A DNA stretch of 64,000 nucleotides, from the NCBI GenBank assembly GCA_028023455.1, contig JAQFVV010012572.1, forward strand, positions 434,001 to 498,000, in the 5' to 3' direction. A program made the position numbers and the translations under genes. A model generated the notes under the pieces. The model was not told the DNA's origin, did no database searches, and saw only the letters and a program-made list of their open reading frames with translations. The stretch is from Epiperipatus broadwayi. Taxonomy: Eukaryota; Onychophora; Udeonychophora; Euonychophora; Peripatidae. Shown one piece after another: positions 46,215 through 57,584 of this stretch. The stretch's first letter is position 1. The number at the start of each line of letters is the position of its first letter.

Positions 46215-47215
46215 TTAACATATGTTTTGTTTGTTCTTCCACTGTAACACATTATCACTTATTGTAATGAGTAAAATTTATTAACGCTTTATCTCTGCGA
46301 ATGTAATATATACATATAAAAATTGTATTAGAAGCAAACCTTTATTAACCATAAAAATATTGTAATGCTTAGCATACTTTCGACAGATACAGTATTTTTA
46401 TTGTTAATAAAACTTTGCTCTGTTTGTGTATATATGTTATCAATTATTCTGAACTACAAAAGAACTCCCATTCAAAATATAAAATTATATATAAACAGAT
46501 TATTAAGTCAAGATTTTCTAATTGAGAAACTTTCAATATCCAGAACCATTGTGACGTAACAAAAATATTCTTTGGTGCTGTGATCAAATTGATTGTTTGC
46601 ATTAATGTACTGTTTGTCAGATTGCAATACTTCAATGCATGCGCAAAAAAGTAATTCGAATTCAGTGTGCTCTGTGGATCTTTTAATTATGAAATCCAAG
46701 GAATAATGTTGACAAGTGCAAGCATTTTTTCTTTGATATTGAAAATCGAATTTTAAAATTTTCATTTGTTACTTTTGTTAGCCTAACTTTGCTACTGTTT
46801 GAATGCAATTATGCAAGATGTTGTATTTAACTTTCTATATTTATTTAAATAATGTTTTTGCAAGACTCAGACAAATAGATTTTGTCTATTACCTTTATGT
46901 CTGTATGTGTGTAGTTTACTATTTTTAATACATTTATGCGTATGTGTTTGTGCAAAAATATGTTTCGATTCACAAATAAAATCATTATGAATATGAAGTC
47001 TCTTCTTTTCTGTTACTTTACTGTGTTTTATTATTTTCTTTAATTAGTAAAACAATCAAAAATGTATGATATTTAAAATTTCCATTCTAAATATTTACAT
47101 ATTACAAAAAAAAAAAAAGGAAAGAAATGAAATTAAATGGTATGCATTTTTCAGACTTTTTTTTCAAAAAAATTCAATGATAGATCTGTTAAATAATAAG
47201 AAAATGATATATATA
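46215..47215. other. AT-rich stretch, nothing recognised
   Basis: Overlapping frames on both strands around 46365-46765 lack any domain signature. No gene seen. Confidence 0.5.
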
Positions 47216-47221
47216 CTACTC

Positions 47222-47560
47222 AGGGTGACTTCAGGTCAACATGGGCGTGGCAATAATGTTGGCATCAGCATGGGATTTGGATTTTCCGTCATCAGATTTT
47301 CAATGGTATGGATGGCTGAAAAGTTGGAGCCTGTCCATGGAAATGGGAGGATTTACTATCTTAATATAAACTGAGCACTGATTATATATATATATGGAAA
47401 TGATAATCTGGACCAACTGATGAATGCTGGTTTAGCATGAAATACGGATATTGGTGATTATTTATCTTTTCTGCATGTATGTGATCATGTTTATCAGTTG
47501 TATGAGATAATGTGGATAGTTGATGGGTGCTTGAAAGTCTGAGTTCAAATCCCCTATATT
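47222..47560 (+). mobile_element. Hammerhead-bearing repeat, copy C2
   Basis: Same order of words as C1: catcagattttcaatgg, tggatggctgaa, cctgtccatgg, ctatcttaatataaactgag, the hammerhead at 47412-47455, tatttatcttttctgcat, gagataatgtggatag, and an end ctgagttcaaatcccc that resembles a polymerase III B box. Direct repeats at the ends were not found. Confidence 0.7.
47412..47455 (+). ncRNA. Hammerhead ribozyme, best copy (C2)
   Basis: All conserved positions are present. Stem I accaa (47412-47416) pairs with ttggt (47451-47455). CTGATGA is 47417-47423. Stem II is five perfect pairs, atgct (47424-47428) and agcat (47434-47438), with loop ggttt. GAA is 47439-47441. Stem III is two pairs (A42-T49, T43-A48) closing a four-base loop acgg, which supplies the A15.1-U16.1 pair. 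The residue before the scissile bond (position 17) is A47450, allowed though less common than C. The very short stem III recalls PLE and retrozyme hammerheads. Activity is predicted, not shown. Confidence 0.8.
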
Positions 47561-47923
47561 TACAATTAAGCTCCAGGTTTGTGAAGAGTGCCCAGTTTTC
47601 AAATATTTATATATAACTAATAAATTTGAAGTTAGAAGTTGAAGTTAGGAGTTATAAAAATTCTGAAAAAATTGTAAACTTTAAAACAGAGTGGTAAATA
47701 AAGCATTGTGTAACAGTAGTAAAGTGCATGGATGATTTAGAATTATATGATATTTATATATACTAATATATATATATATATATTCATATTTCATTATATA
47801 TATATATCATTATTTTCAAGCATTATCAAACAACTGCATGATGTAAGTTACTTTAAATTTAATATTATAGTTTTCTTTTCCAAACATTACAGAAACTTTT
47901 CTTTTTCTTGACTTTTTTTTAAC

Positions 47924-48240
47924 TCACATGCGATCTTTTTCTATATCTAAAAAATCTCTTGAGATCCAGATTAAGATTTCAAATGATTATTTATTGTCAT
48001 CATTTTTAATAATGCCCAACTTCATTTCAGCTTTTTAATTCTTTCACTCATGTCAATGACATCCGGTTTATCCCTTTATCCATGTATTTCACTTTCAATC
48101 TCTCTGTATTATTCATAACATCCATTTCTTCCATAATGCTGGGTGATCTGCAATCTTTGTATTGCTTTTTCATTAAATGTTCACATCTTGAATACATAGG
48201 TTAATACATAACACCTTTATTAAAAATAAAATTATCATTA
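47924..48240 (-). mobile_element. RTE LINE C-terminal relic (minus strand)
   Basis: The minus strand matches the 30640-30920 part of the best RTE copy word for word in order: aatgaaaaagcaatacaaag, gtcattgacatgagtgaaag, aattaaaaagctgaaatgaa, cttaatctggatctcaagag and a final cgcatgtga. Many stops; dead. Confidence 0.65.
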
Positions 48241-48363
48241 CAATATACATAGTGGAATACCACTTCTGTTATATTTTATTCCAAGTGCCCATTAGCAGGT
48301 GGCATGAAGTAATAAATAATAGCTTATGCTTTGTTAACACTACTGGATGTGCAATACTTTTTA

Positions 48364-48366
<3 letters not shown>

Positions 48367-48402
<36 letters not shown>
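48367..48402. repeat. Compound CA/TA microsatellite
   Basis: About nine CA units run into about eight TA units. Confidence 0.95.
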
Positions 48403-48404
48403 AT

Positions 48405-51275
48405 GCAGATGCTTTTTAATGTGTGTAGTGTATGTATTTAAATTAAGATTAAAATATAAACAAAAATGTTAAATTATAATTATGTGGTTATGAACAATAA
48501 GCAGGTTAATATACCTAATTACCATGTATTTATATTCAAAAAAATTAATGTATCTTTATTTTTTATTAAAATGGACAGCCAAGTATGAGACTGACTGTTC
48601 ACCTTCTGAAGTTATTAGTGTATCAGATCAAGCCAATTTTATCTCAATTAAATACTTGTTAAGACAATATTCTTTTATTAATACTTTTTTTAATGGTTTA
48701 GCAACTTTGGAATCTTTATAGTCAACCCTCTTAGTTGTAGTAATCTGCTTGGAATAATCTATTTCAGATTCTTAGTTAAACTCTGCATTTAAATTTTAAG
48801 CTTTCTGATGCAATACAAGTTTTTTTAGTCATCTGTCCTTAAATTTAATATGTTTACTTTTTACCAAAACATTTTTTTAACATGAATACAACTTTAGCCA
48901 TTTCAAGAGTGCAAATAACAATGGCAAGAATTTGATTTTCGCTTTTCATCATTTTTCTTATAAATGATTTCTTAAAATATATAGTCCACTTTGGGACATT
49001 TTTTTCATTGCTAAATCAATAATTTTTATTATCACTTAAGAATTTTTTTTTTCAAATTCTCTTAAATTCTGTAAAGATGTTAGCTTTCTCATTGGAAAAT
49101 ATTTTATAAATCTTTTAAGAAGTGATTCAATCATTAATGTCCTCTTGAAAAAAGCATCTTAAAACGAATTGAAAATAGACATTCAGATTTAATTTTTAAT
49201 ATATTTGTTACAGAAAATGTATTTGTAATTCCAATATAATTTTTTAGCTTTCCTTATAGCAATTGTAATTCAAAAATAAATACTTTCTATGTGTACACTA
49301 AGAAAAGCTTATTTATTATTTTACCATAATATACTTAAATTGTTTAACATAGTATACTTAGCATGCTTTAAATTAGTTTGTAGTCATAATAATACCAAAA
49401 CAACAAAATGAATTATGTAATATACTGAACTGAAAGTTTATAATACACTAATTACAAAAATGTAAATAAGTCAGTTTACATAATTCATTTTTTTGAAAGG
49501 GGGGTGCAGGACTGTCTTATTTATGGCATGCATTGTTAGCGATGTATCAAACTTTTTTGATTTTGTATTTCATATTATTTTTTTCAGAATAGATGATGCA
49601 AGTGGCAGTAGGTTTGAAGTTTGGACCTTGTTTAGTTTCATGCTCTAATAACATAGATCTAACTTCTGTATTAGTTTTGCAAAGTTAGTACAGGATTCAA
49701 CAAACAGCATTGCAATTTGTGTTATTGCATACAATCTTATATACAACCTGGGAAACCTACTTTGTAGATAACTTATCTTTAGTATTGTTTACTAAGCTTT
49801 TCAGTATGGGTGGGGTGTGAAAGCTTTCTCTGTATCTTATGTATATTTCTATAATTGAGTCTTTCAAAATCAAAATAGAAAGAAATATATATTAAAATAT
49901 TTTTATAAAAAATAAAAACTTATAAATATTTGTTTAAAAAATCAAAATTAAATAAGTAATGCTATAATTATTATGTACAATTTATATACTTTTAATCAAA
50001 TTGCATTAAAAAAACATAATAAAAAGAATTGCAGATATTTAATAGAAAAAAATAGTAACAGGTAAAATAAAAATTTAAAGTTATGAATGCAAATTTTTGT
50101 TTTAACTGGATCGATCTCTTGACGAAAATGTAATTAAAATGTAAAAGTTTTTAAAATTAATATATAACTACAAATCATATGAGATTGTTAGAATATGGAT
50201 TCTTACAAAATACACTTTTAATAATGTTCTGCAGCAGAATTCCAGGACTAATGGTCAAACAAAATATTGTACTGAATTAAACTTGGGGTGGGGTTCAGGA
50301 GGAGAGTGAATAAAAAGATGTGTGTTTTTTCAACTTATAATGCTTAGATTACAAAGAAGTCATCGTTAATAAATGAGTTTGCATGAGGAATTAAGGATGC
50401 AACATTTCTGAACATTACTGAAAGTGCTTCAAGATTAATAAATAGCTGCTACCACACTATAAATAATAGACTTGTAAAATTTATTAAATTTATGAATTTT
50501 ATTGTTTTTTATTTACATCTTTTTTTTGACTAGCAAATGACTTAAGTAATGTATATTGATATAACAAATGTTATGACTTATATATAAATATACATATTTT
50601 ATATATTCTTCATATATTAAGTATGCAATTTCATATACTTAATGACAATTTTGGTTAATTTTATCTATATAACATACATCAAACTAATTTTATATATATG
50701 GAAATTAAAAAATTATATCAATGTAAATACAAATAACTTTATGTTTTGATGTTGCCAGGAAACTATCAATTGCATCTAACTGACACACCTGAGGCTAAAA
50801 ATGTTTCTCCATTAACCTATAATAGATCTTTAGTTGATGTTTATTAAAGTAAAATATGATCCAAGGTCCTCTTGCACTTCAAACCCAAATTCTTATAAGG
50901 ATTTAAATCCCAAATCCCAACAAAAGAACTGTTATTATTCAATGGAGAAAATTTATTTAGTCTCAGGAGAATTGTCATTTGATAATAATTGATAGTTTTC
51001 TTGCAATATCAAAAGTTAAAGTTATATCTTTTTGCATAAATGTAATCTCTTAATTGACATTCTTTTTCAAATCCATGAAAATGTATATATATATATATAT
51101 AGTAATAATATAAAGTCAGATGTCACATGACTTATATACATATATCTTGCATTTACAAATATGTAAAATTAAGAGCTTATTTAGAGCTTATTAGCATGCT
51201 CTTAATTTTTTTATTATATGTAGGAAATAAAAAATGCAGCTTATTGACTTCCATAAGTATTTTTTTCATGTGTGA
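48405..51275. other. AT-rich stretch; small inverted repeat at 49406-49491
   Basis: aaaatgaattatgtaatata near 49406 and ttacataattcatttt near 49476 form an inverted pair of about 20-25 bp with a loop of about 45 bp. A patch at about 49560-49850 is more complex but unrecognised. TA runs occur near 51080. No gene seen. Confidence 0.55.
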
Positions 51276-51279
51276 ATTA

Positions 51280-51343
51280 GTTGAAATGTTACTTATTGAA
51301 TGGAAAGTCTCCAGGAATAATAAAATTATTATAGATATTTTAC
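51280..51343 (+). mobile_element. RTE relic, left part (interrupted)
   Basis: Plus translation EWKVSRNNKIIIDILHKAN (within frame 51127-51378) corresponds to the KSPGENKI linker before the RT domain. The element continues after the palindrome at 52508. The equivalent stretch is intact in the relic at 24430-24600. Confidence 0.55.
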
Positions 51344-52507
51344 ATAAAGCTAATAAACAAGCATTTATTTTTATATAGCACTATGTCTACAATTGTATTA
51401 CATCCAAATATCAGCCTTTCAAGCCAATTGTGCATGCGCTTTGCGAGTGTTAATAATAAATGAATACTTTCCTTTCCAATACAAGATATAGTATTTATTC
51501 AGGAATAAAATGAATCCACTTATTCCTACAACTCAAATGCTTATATATGAGCAAATCTGAAGTACTGGCAAGGAAAGTGTGAGGATAGTCCACTCACTTT
51601 AAATTACTATTTACTATGTCTGAATGAATGACGTCGGTGAAATTGTCTAGAATTTACTAAACGTCACTCTAACTGAAACTTAATCATATGTAAACAAGCA
51701 TTTATTTTTATATAGTGCTATGTCTACAATTGTATTACATTCAAATATCAGCCTTTCAAGCCAATTGTGCATGTGCTTTGCGAGTGTTAATAATAAATGA
51801 ATACTTTCCTTTCCAATACAAGATATAGTATTTATGCAGGAATAAAATGAATCCACTTATTCTTACAACTCAAATGCTTATATATGAGCAAATCTGAAGT
51901 ACTGGCAAGGAAAGTGTTTCACCGACATCATTCATTCAGACATTGTAAATAGTAATTTAAAGTGAGTGGTCTATTCTCACGCTTTCCTTGCCAGTACTTC
52001 AGATTTGCTTATATATAAGCATTTGAGTTGTAGGAATAAGTGGATTCATTTTATTCCTGCATAAATACTATATCTTGTATTGGAAAGGAAAGTATTCATT
52101 TATTAACACTCACAAAGCGCATGCACAATTGGCTTGAAAGGCTGATATTTGAATGTAATACAATTGTAGACATAGTGCTATATAAAAATAAATGCTTGTT
52201 TACATATGATTAAGTTTCAGTTAGAGTGACGTTTAGTAAATTCTAGACAATTTCACCAACGTCATTCATTAAGACATCATAAATAATAATTTAAAGTGAG
52301 TAATCTATCCTCACGCTTTCCTTGCCAGTACTTCAGATTTGCTCATATATAAGCATTTGAGTTGTAGGAATAAGTGGATTCATTTTATTCCTGCATAAAT
52401 ACTATATCTTGTATTGGAAAGGAAAGTATTCATTTATTATTAACACTCACAAAGTGCATGCACAATTGGCTTGAAAGGCTGATATTTGAATGTAATAAAG
52501 CTAATAA
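51344..52507. mobile_element. 1.14-kb palindrome of tandem 337-bp monomers with 13-bp TSD
   Basis: ataaagctaataa lies at 51344-51356 and 52495-52507. Between them are a full monomer (51357-51693), a second head-to-tail partial monomer (51694-51923), a central junction, and then two inverted monomers with a period of about 334 bp. Anchor words: caaatctgaagtactggcaa on plus and ttgccagtacttcagatttg inverted. Arms differ by only a few percent, so the insertion is fairly young. The left end has about 40 bp not present on the right. No open frame of note; monomers are non-coding. It sits inside an RTE relic. Confidence 0.85.
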
Positions 52508-53170
52508 GAAAATCTGTTGTCAGATATTTTTGGCAAATATTTAAATATTAATGTTAGACCAAATGATTCAAGGAATGCAATATTGATATTTAAGAAAGAT
52601 GATGAAAATAATATTATATGTAGGGCTATCGCTCTCATATAAATTATAACGTTTACATAAGAACTTTACACTCCAATTTATAAAAATATAACATCCAAAT
52701 ATGATGGGAAGTTGTTATTTTATATTGGATTTGTAAATTAGAAAAGGTGTTTGATTTTAAAAGCATTTTGACATACATTCAAGATATTGAAAAGAATAGT
52801 TTTGATAGAAAATTAACATCTGTAAGGAGGTATTATAATTTTTAACAGATTTTTACAGCAATTTTTCTATGATATGTTTTATGGATTGAAAATGAACTAC
52901 CAAATTAAAACAAAAAAAAAATAGATATTAAAAAAACCTTTTTTTAAGAAAAAAAAAAAAAGGGGGGGGGGAATAAAAACTAGCATTCATAAATTAGACA
53001 GTTAAAAATTGCAAATATTTAATTATTAATGTAAATAAAAAGGAAATGAATTTAATCATAAAATTAAGTAGGAATGTTGTATTTTTCGTAGAAGCTGTCT
53101 AATATTAAAAGAAAATCTATTAATGTGGCTGAAAAGAGGACTTTGAAACATTGATATTTTATAGATATCA
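52508..53170 (+). mobile_element. RTE relic, right part (interrupted)
   Basis: Plus translation NAILIFKKDDENN (about 52580-52610) matches the IFKKDD motif of the 24.6-kb relic; ILDL and the KVFDFKSI stretch at 52720-52765 match the KAFDSI motif. The sequence can be followed weakly to about 53160 (NNFIK-like and LKRRTL-like words). An A/G homopolymer run occurs at about 52947-52971. Confidence 0.55.
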
Positions 53171-53174
53171 ATAA

Positions 53175-53980
53175 AGAATTATAAATAAAATACATGATGA
53201 ATTAACAAACAAAATAATAACACTAATATTACTACAAAATTTAAAAGGATGTGATTAAACAAATGAGAATATAGTCAGAAAAAATGGCATTATGTGGATA
53301 ATTAAAACTCATAATTGCATCTCAATTATTAGAAATTGGGAAAAGATTGCATATAGGCATAGATATATAGATAATAAAGATCCTGAAGATATGGAGAAGA
53401 TAAGATATAGTTTAAAATTTGGAATAAACTCGAGAAAACTTCATAAAATGACATTACATGTGAGTATTACTTTCAACTTACTGTCACACTAATGATAAGT
53501 CAATTCTTTTTTATATTATATATACTATACAGTAAACTTTCTTATTTCATTTTCTTGTCTCAAAGATATTTTTCCAAGACTTTTAGTCTCATGTTATGTA
53601 TTACACTAGTCTAAAAATTTATCTCTTATTGCTTGATACTTAATCAGTAATAACTTAAATTTATTCATTTCTTATTCTTTATTATTATTCTCACCTTAAG
53701 TTTTTTAATAAAACAGTGTTTCATTTATATAATCTTTGTTTTATTTTAGAAATTCAGAATTTATGTTTTACAGCTATAAGACACCACAGACAAAATATTT
53801 TGATTTTTTTCCTTTTGAGCATAAAGGCATGCTTTCCTAAGTATAAAATTAAACTTACTAAATAACCTCACTTTAAATCTGGCTAATTTTAAATAATTCA
53901 CCAAAGTAAATGCTATGATCCATCTCTTAATTTTTTTCTAATTATCCATAGTATTCATAAGAAATAAAATTTACAAAGAA
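53175..53980. other. AT-rich spacer, nothing recognised
   Basis: The plus frame 53292-53492 lies in what may be the far end of the RTE relic but carries no clear motif. Confidence 0.45.
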
Positions 53981-53984
53981 ATCA

Positions 53985-54281
53985 AGCTTGTATTACAAAT
54001 GTTATATATAGAGCTCGCAAATAAGTTCTTAACAAGCTATGCAGAATATCCCCAACCCAGACTGATTTTTTACTACTGACTTCCTCAGTGAGGTGAGGAA
54101 GCCAGTAGCAGAAACCGGTCTGGGTCGGGGATATTCTGCAAAGCTTGTTAAGAGCTTATTTGTGAGCTTTATAGTGCTCACTGAGGAAGCCAGAAGAAAC
54201 TGGTCTGGGATTGAGGATATTCTGCAAAGCTTGTTAAAAGCTTATTTGTGAGCTCTATATATAACATTTGTAATACAAGCT
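53985..54281. repeat. Palindrome with a duplicated right arm
   Basis: The left arm (53985-54065: agcttgtattacaaatgtta, gagctc, cagaatatccccaacccaga) is complementary to two successive right-hand copies: a partial one (54116-54175) and a complete one (54199-54281, ending gtaatacaagct). A central hairpin near ttcctcagtgaggtgagga joins them. This suggests unequal copying of one arm. Confidence 0.75.
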
Positions 54282-54399
54282 AGTTAAATAGGAAGTATAT
54301 AAATCATAAAAACAGGCAAAACTCACTATGCCTACTCGATGCAAGCCAGAGTAATCAATAAATGCCAGAAGGCTTGCGCATAAAATCCCCATCTAGTGC

Positions 54400-54445
54400 C
54401 TACTCATCCAATATCCCCAGACTAGTTTCTGGCTTGTGACAAGCA
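54400..54445 (+). repeat. Fragment of the 6.7-kb palindrome family
   Basis: atccccagactagttt followed by ggcttgtg matches the arm at 6685-6710. Confidence 0.5.
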
Positions 54446-54499
54446 TAAGAAATGATGATCATGTAATGTTTATTGGTTACATCAATCATAGGCAGCATT

Positions 54500-54905
54500 T
54501 TTCCTTTTTTTCAGTATTCCTCATTGTTTAATATGTTTTGAGCCAAAAGCTTTCCATAGTTTTATTTTCCATATTTCTCTATCTATAACAACTTTTTCCT
54601 ATACTGTTTATGATTTTATTTCCCCATCATTTATTTGCTTCTTTTTTTTCTTCCTCTTTGCTTCCCAATCAATCATTAACATTGCGGTTATGTTTTATTT
54701 ATTTTTCAACATGATCATGCCATTTAAATAATCTTTCTTAACTGCTTGTTAATATTTTTTATCATTCTAATCATTTCTCTGATCTTCTGAATTGGACAGT
54801 CTTTTTCAATAATCCATTTCAGTTGCCAACAATCTCTGTTTATTTTTGTTAATGCCATACAATAGTATAGTCTGTACCATTATTATGTATATCATTTTTG
54901 TTTTT
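54500..54905 (-). mobile_element. LINE RT C-terminal relic (minus strand)
   Basis: Minus translation contains LKWIIEKDCPIQKIREM and, after stops, LIGKQRGRKKRSK with a following MMGK-like stretch. That order resembles the C-terminal GKRGRGRQRxxWxD region of non-LTR RTs of a type other than the RTE copies here. Heavily decayed. Confidence 0.4.
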
Positions 54906-54909
54906 GTTT

Positions 54910-56445
54910 ACGTTTAGAAATTAGTTTATTTGATTATACAGTTTATAAAAATAAGTGAATATTTATTGGACAGATGGTGGAGGATATGGAATATTTTTCA
55001 TCAATTAAAAAAATACATTTATGAGTATTTAATTAATTGAAAGTTCATTACTTTTAAATAATGTGTTCATAATTTTTTATGGTTTTTGGACAATACCTGC
55101 TCAGCATCTGCATTGATGTGAGGAAAATATAGAATATTTATTTTTAAAAGAGGAACAGACATAAAGATGAAAGATTGAATGAGACATCGTTTGGTCTTTT
55201 ATTCAAATCTTTATGGTACGAGTAAATATGATGAAAGAATACTCAAAGTAATGAAGCAGCTTTTGTGGAATAGGAGAGAAGATAATATGTTGATTCTGAC
55301 GATATCCCCCCCCCCATTCTCTTTCTAATAAGAGGTTATGATGAGGAACATATTTGTTGTCTATGGTCGTCTAAATAGGTCTCAGAGGAAAGGAATGGTC
55401 AGTCTAGCTAACAAGATTTCAAGATGCATGGCTTTCTAAGGTCAGTCCAAGGAGAAGTCATTTTACACTATATCACAGGAAGTAATGAATTATTATTATA
55501 TATATGATAAAAATAATAATTGAGTTAATTTAATGATATATACCACATTTATAATTTAAATTTTATTCTATTTAGGTTTTTATTTTATCAGATTTTTCTT
55601 TGGTTAATATTATTGAATGGAAGAGGGAAATAACTTTAAAAAGAAAGTGAATACATAAAATTAAGATTTTTAAATGCATTTCAGTAAAGCTTTAGAAGTA
55701 GTCATAGAGGCTGTAGAAGAGGAAAAGGAGAGGGAAATTATTGAAACTTTGAGTGAAACTTAATCTTTTATTTTGCCAAATGCACGATGGAAAAAAAAAA
55801 AAAAATCTGTAGTTTTTATTAAAATGTACAGGAAAGTAAATGGAAATTATTTTAAAATTTCTTCATTATATAAAAAATGCACTTTGCATGTTAAAAATTA
55901 GTAATAAAAGAAATATGCAACCTTGTGACTATTGATAAATAGATATTTATAAAAAATAAAAAAAATACGCACACATACATGTTTAATAACATGGATTTAT
56001 TCGTATGTATATGTAACGTCATATTTTATTAATTAATATAGTTATGGAGTGTACTGTGCGATTTGTCGAAGGATTGTCTAGATCAACAACGCACCCAACA
56101 ATTAATATTTGAAAGTCTTAGTTAATTCAGCATTACTTTTTATTCTCTAAATCAATGCACTATGTCATGTTTAGAAATGTATCATAAAATTCCTCTCTAT
56201 TTAAAATTATATCAAATGTCATAAATACATTTATGTACAGTTAAACATATAATATTTATGTATTATTTTATGGTGAACAGTGTTTTTTTTCCCCACTGAT
56301 TTTCTGTAAGAGGCAGTCTTGCCATGCAGTGGCTATTTAAAATCTGTTATTTACATTATATATTACTTATTAAAAGAAAAACAATTTAGTTTTAATTCTA
56401 AGTCAATATATAATTTGCTTATACTAAATGTTTCCTATATATGTA
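54910..56445. other. AT-rich stretch, nothing recognised
   Basis: A poly-C run lies at about 55307-55315 and a poly-A run near 55790-55805. No gene seen. Confidence 0.55.
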
Positions 56446-56450
56446 CATAA

Positions 56451-56592
56451 AGGGATTTGAACTCAGGATTTTTTCAGTCTCTTCATCTTCCACTTTATCT
56501 CAATCAACACATGACCACATATATGCGAAAAAGATACATGATTCCCAATATATGTATTTCATGCAAAACCAGCACTCATCAGCTGGTGGTAA
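56451..56592 (-). mobile_element. Hammerhead-bearing repeat, truncated copy C7
   Basis: On the minus strand this is the 3' half of the family: hammerhead at 56544-56587, then the gtatctttttcgcatatatg region and the end with ctgagttcaaatccc. The part upstream of the hammerhead is missing, so the left boundary of the family member is the ribozyme itself. Confidence 0.65.
56544..56587 (-). ncRNA. Hammerhead ribozyme, copy C7
   Basis: Minus strand: stem I accag/ttggg (four pairs including one U-G, last pair lost), CTGATGA intact, stem II gtgc/gcat (four pairs, first G-U), GAA intact, stem III of two or three A-U pairs around a short loop, A at position 17. Predicted competent fold. Confidence 0.7.
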
Positions 56593-56594
56593 AG

Positions 56595-57470
56595 GAACTA
56601 CCCAAGAATAGGAGAGTTTTCCATTGCTTGTCACCTGTTTAATGCTATTTATTCTTGAAGCTCTATTTTAGAGCTGGGTTATACCTTTTAATGATCAATT
56701 CATAGTAGTTTAAAATTTGACCTGAGTTTTAGATAAATGTTGTCAGAGTAAACTTTTTAAAAAACATAATTTTAATAATTTCTCCTCAACTAGATATTAG
56801 CAATAAAGGTATGAACAATCGTTGCAAAGAAAGGACATCTTATACTTTTACTAATAAGTAATGCCTATTTCTTTAATGCAAGTCTTAAAAAGTCAAATTG
56901 AGGATTTACATTTATTTAATATTACAATATGTAATTGACAGCCTATCTCAAATGAAGCAATCTAATAGGATTAAAAGAGGAATTAAAATATGTGGATGCA
57001 ATCTGTTTATTTCAATACCAGAATATAAAGAAAAATGTATTAAAAATTGGGCAAATATTATAAAATCTGCCAGTAGACAATTCAATGGTTTGTCACGTTG
57101 AAGTTATATGCTGTTCAAACAATGGAGATGACAGAGCCTTACCACCATTCTATAATGTACTAAACCACACAAAACATAAGAATGATAAAAATTGTGAAAT
57201 GATTTTATATTAATAAACTGAAATATAAAATTGTTGAAGTATATATATGGTTAATCTTACCTTTTTTCTCATCATAAAATTATTATGCTTCAATTTACAA
57301 TCATAACTCAAGGAAATTTTAAGAGAACACATAAAGATTAATTGATGAGTGAAAATAAATCTAATAAAAGATTTTTTTAAGTAAATTTGTAGAAAAGAGC
57401 ACTTGAATTCATTTTTTAAATAAAAATTTAAAATGCATTCCACAAATGTCCAAAATGACAATTTTATCCT
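56595..57470. other. AT-rich spacer, nothing recognised
   Basis: No gene seen; short frames only. Confidence 0.5.
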
Positions 57471-57472
57471 TT

Positions 57473-57580
57473 AAAATAATAATGTGTTAGTGGCCCAGCG
57501 GTTAGCATAGCTATCTTTCAAGCAGCTGGTTCGGGTTCATTTCCCGGTCAATGCTTTGACATAAAAAAAAATAATAATAA
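57473..57580 (+). mobile_element. tRNA-Gly-derived SINE, second copy
   Basis: The head at 57484-57554 has acceptor GTGTTAG, A box TGGCCCAGCGG (57491-57501) and B box GGTTCATTTCC (57534-57544), then GCTTTGACATA and an A run. It is the same family as the copy at 22785-22880, but more diverged. aaaataataa occurs before (57473-57482) and after the A run, a possible TSD in low-complexity sequence. Confidence 0.75.
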
Positions 57581-57584
57581 CTTT

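Noticed and set aside
48367-48402. TA and CA microsatellites as promoters
   Set aside because: Low-complexity runs are common throughout; no initiator or gene lies next to them.
51600-51665. Hammerhead core in the 337-bp monomer (ctgaatga, then gtgaaat)
   Set aside because: The core has an extra base (CUGAAUGA), and stem II does not pair cleanly. The match does not improve in the other monomers.
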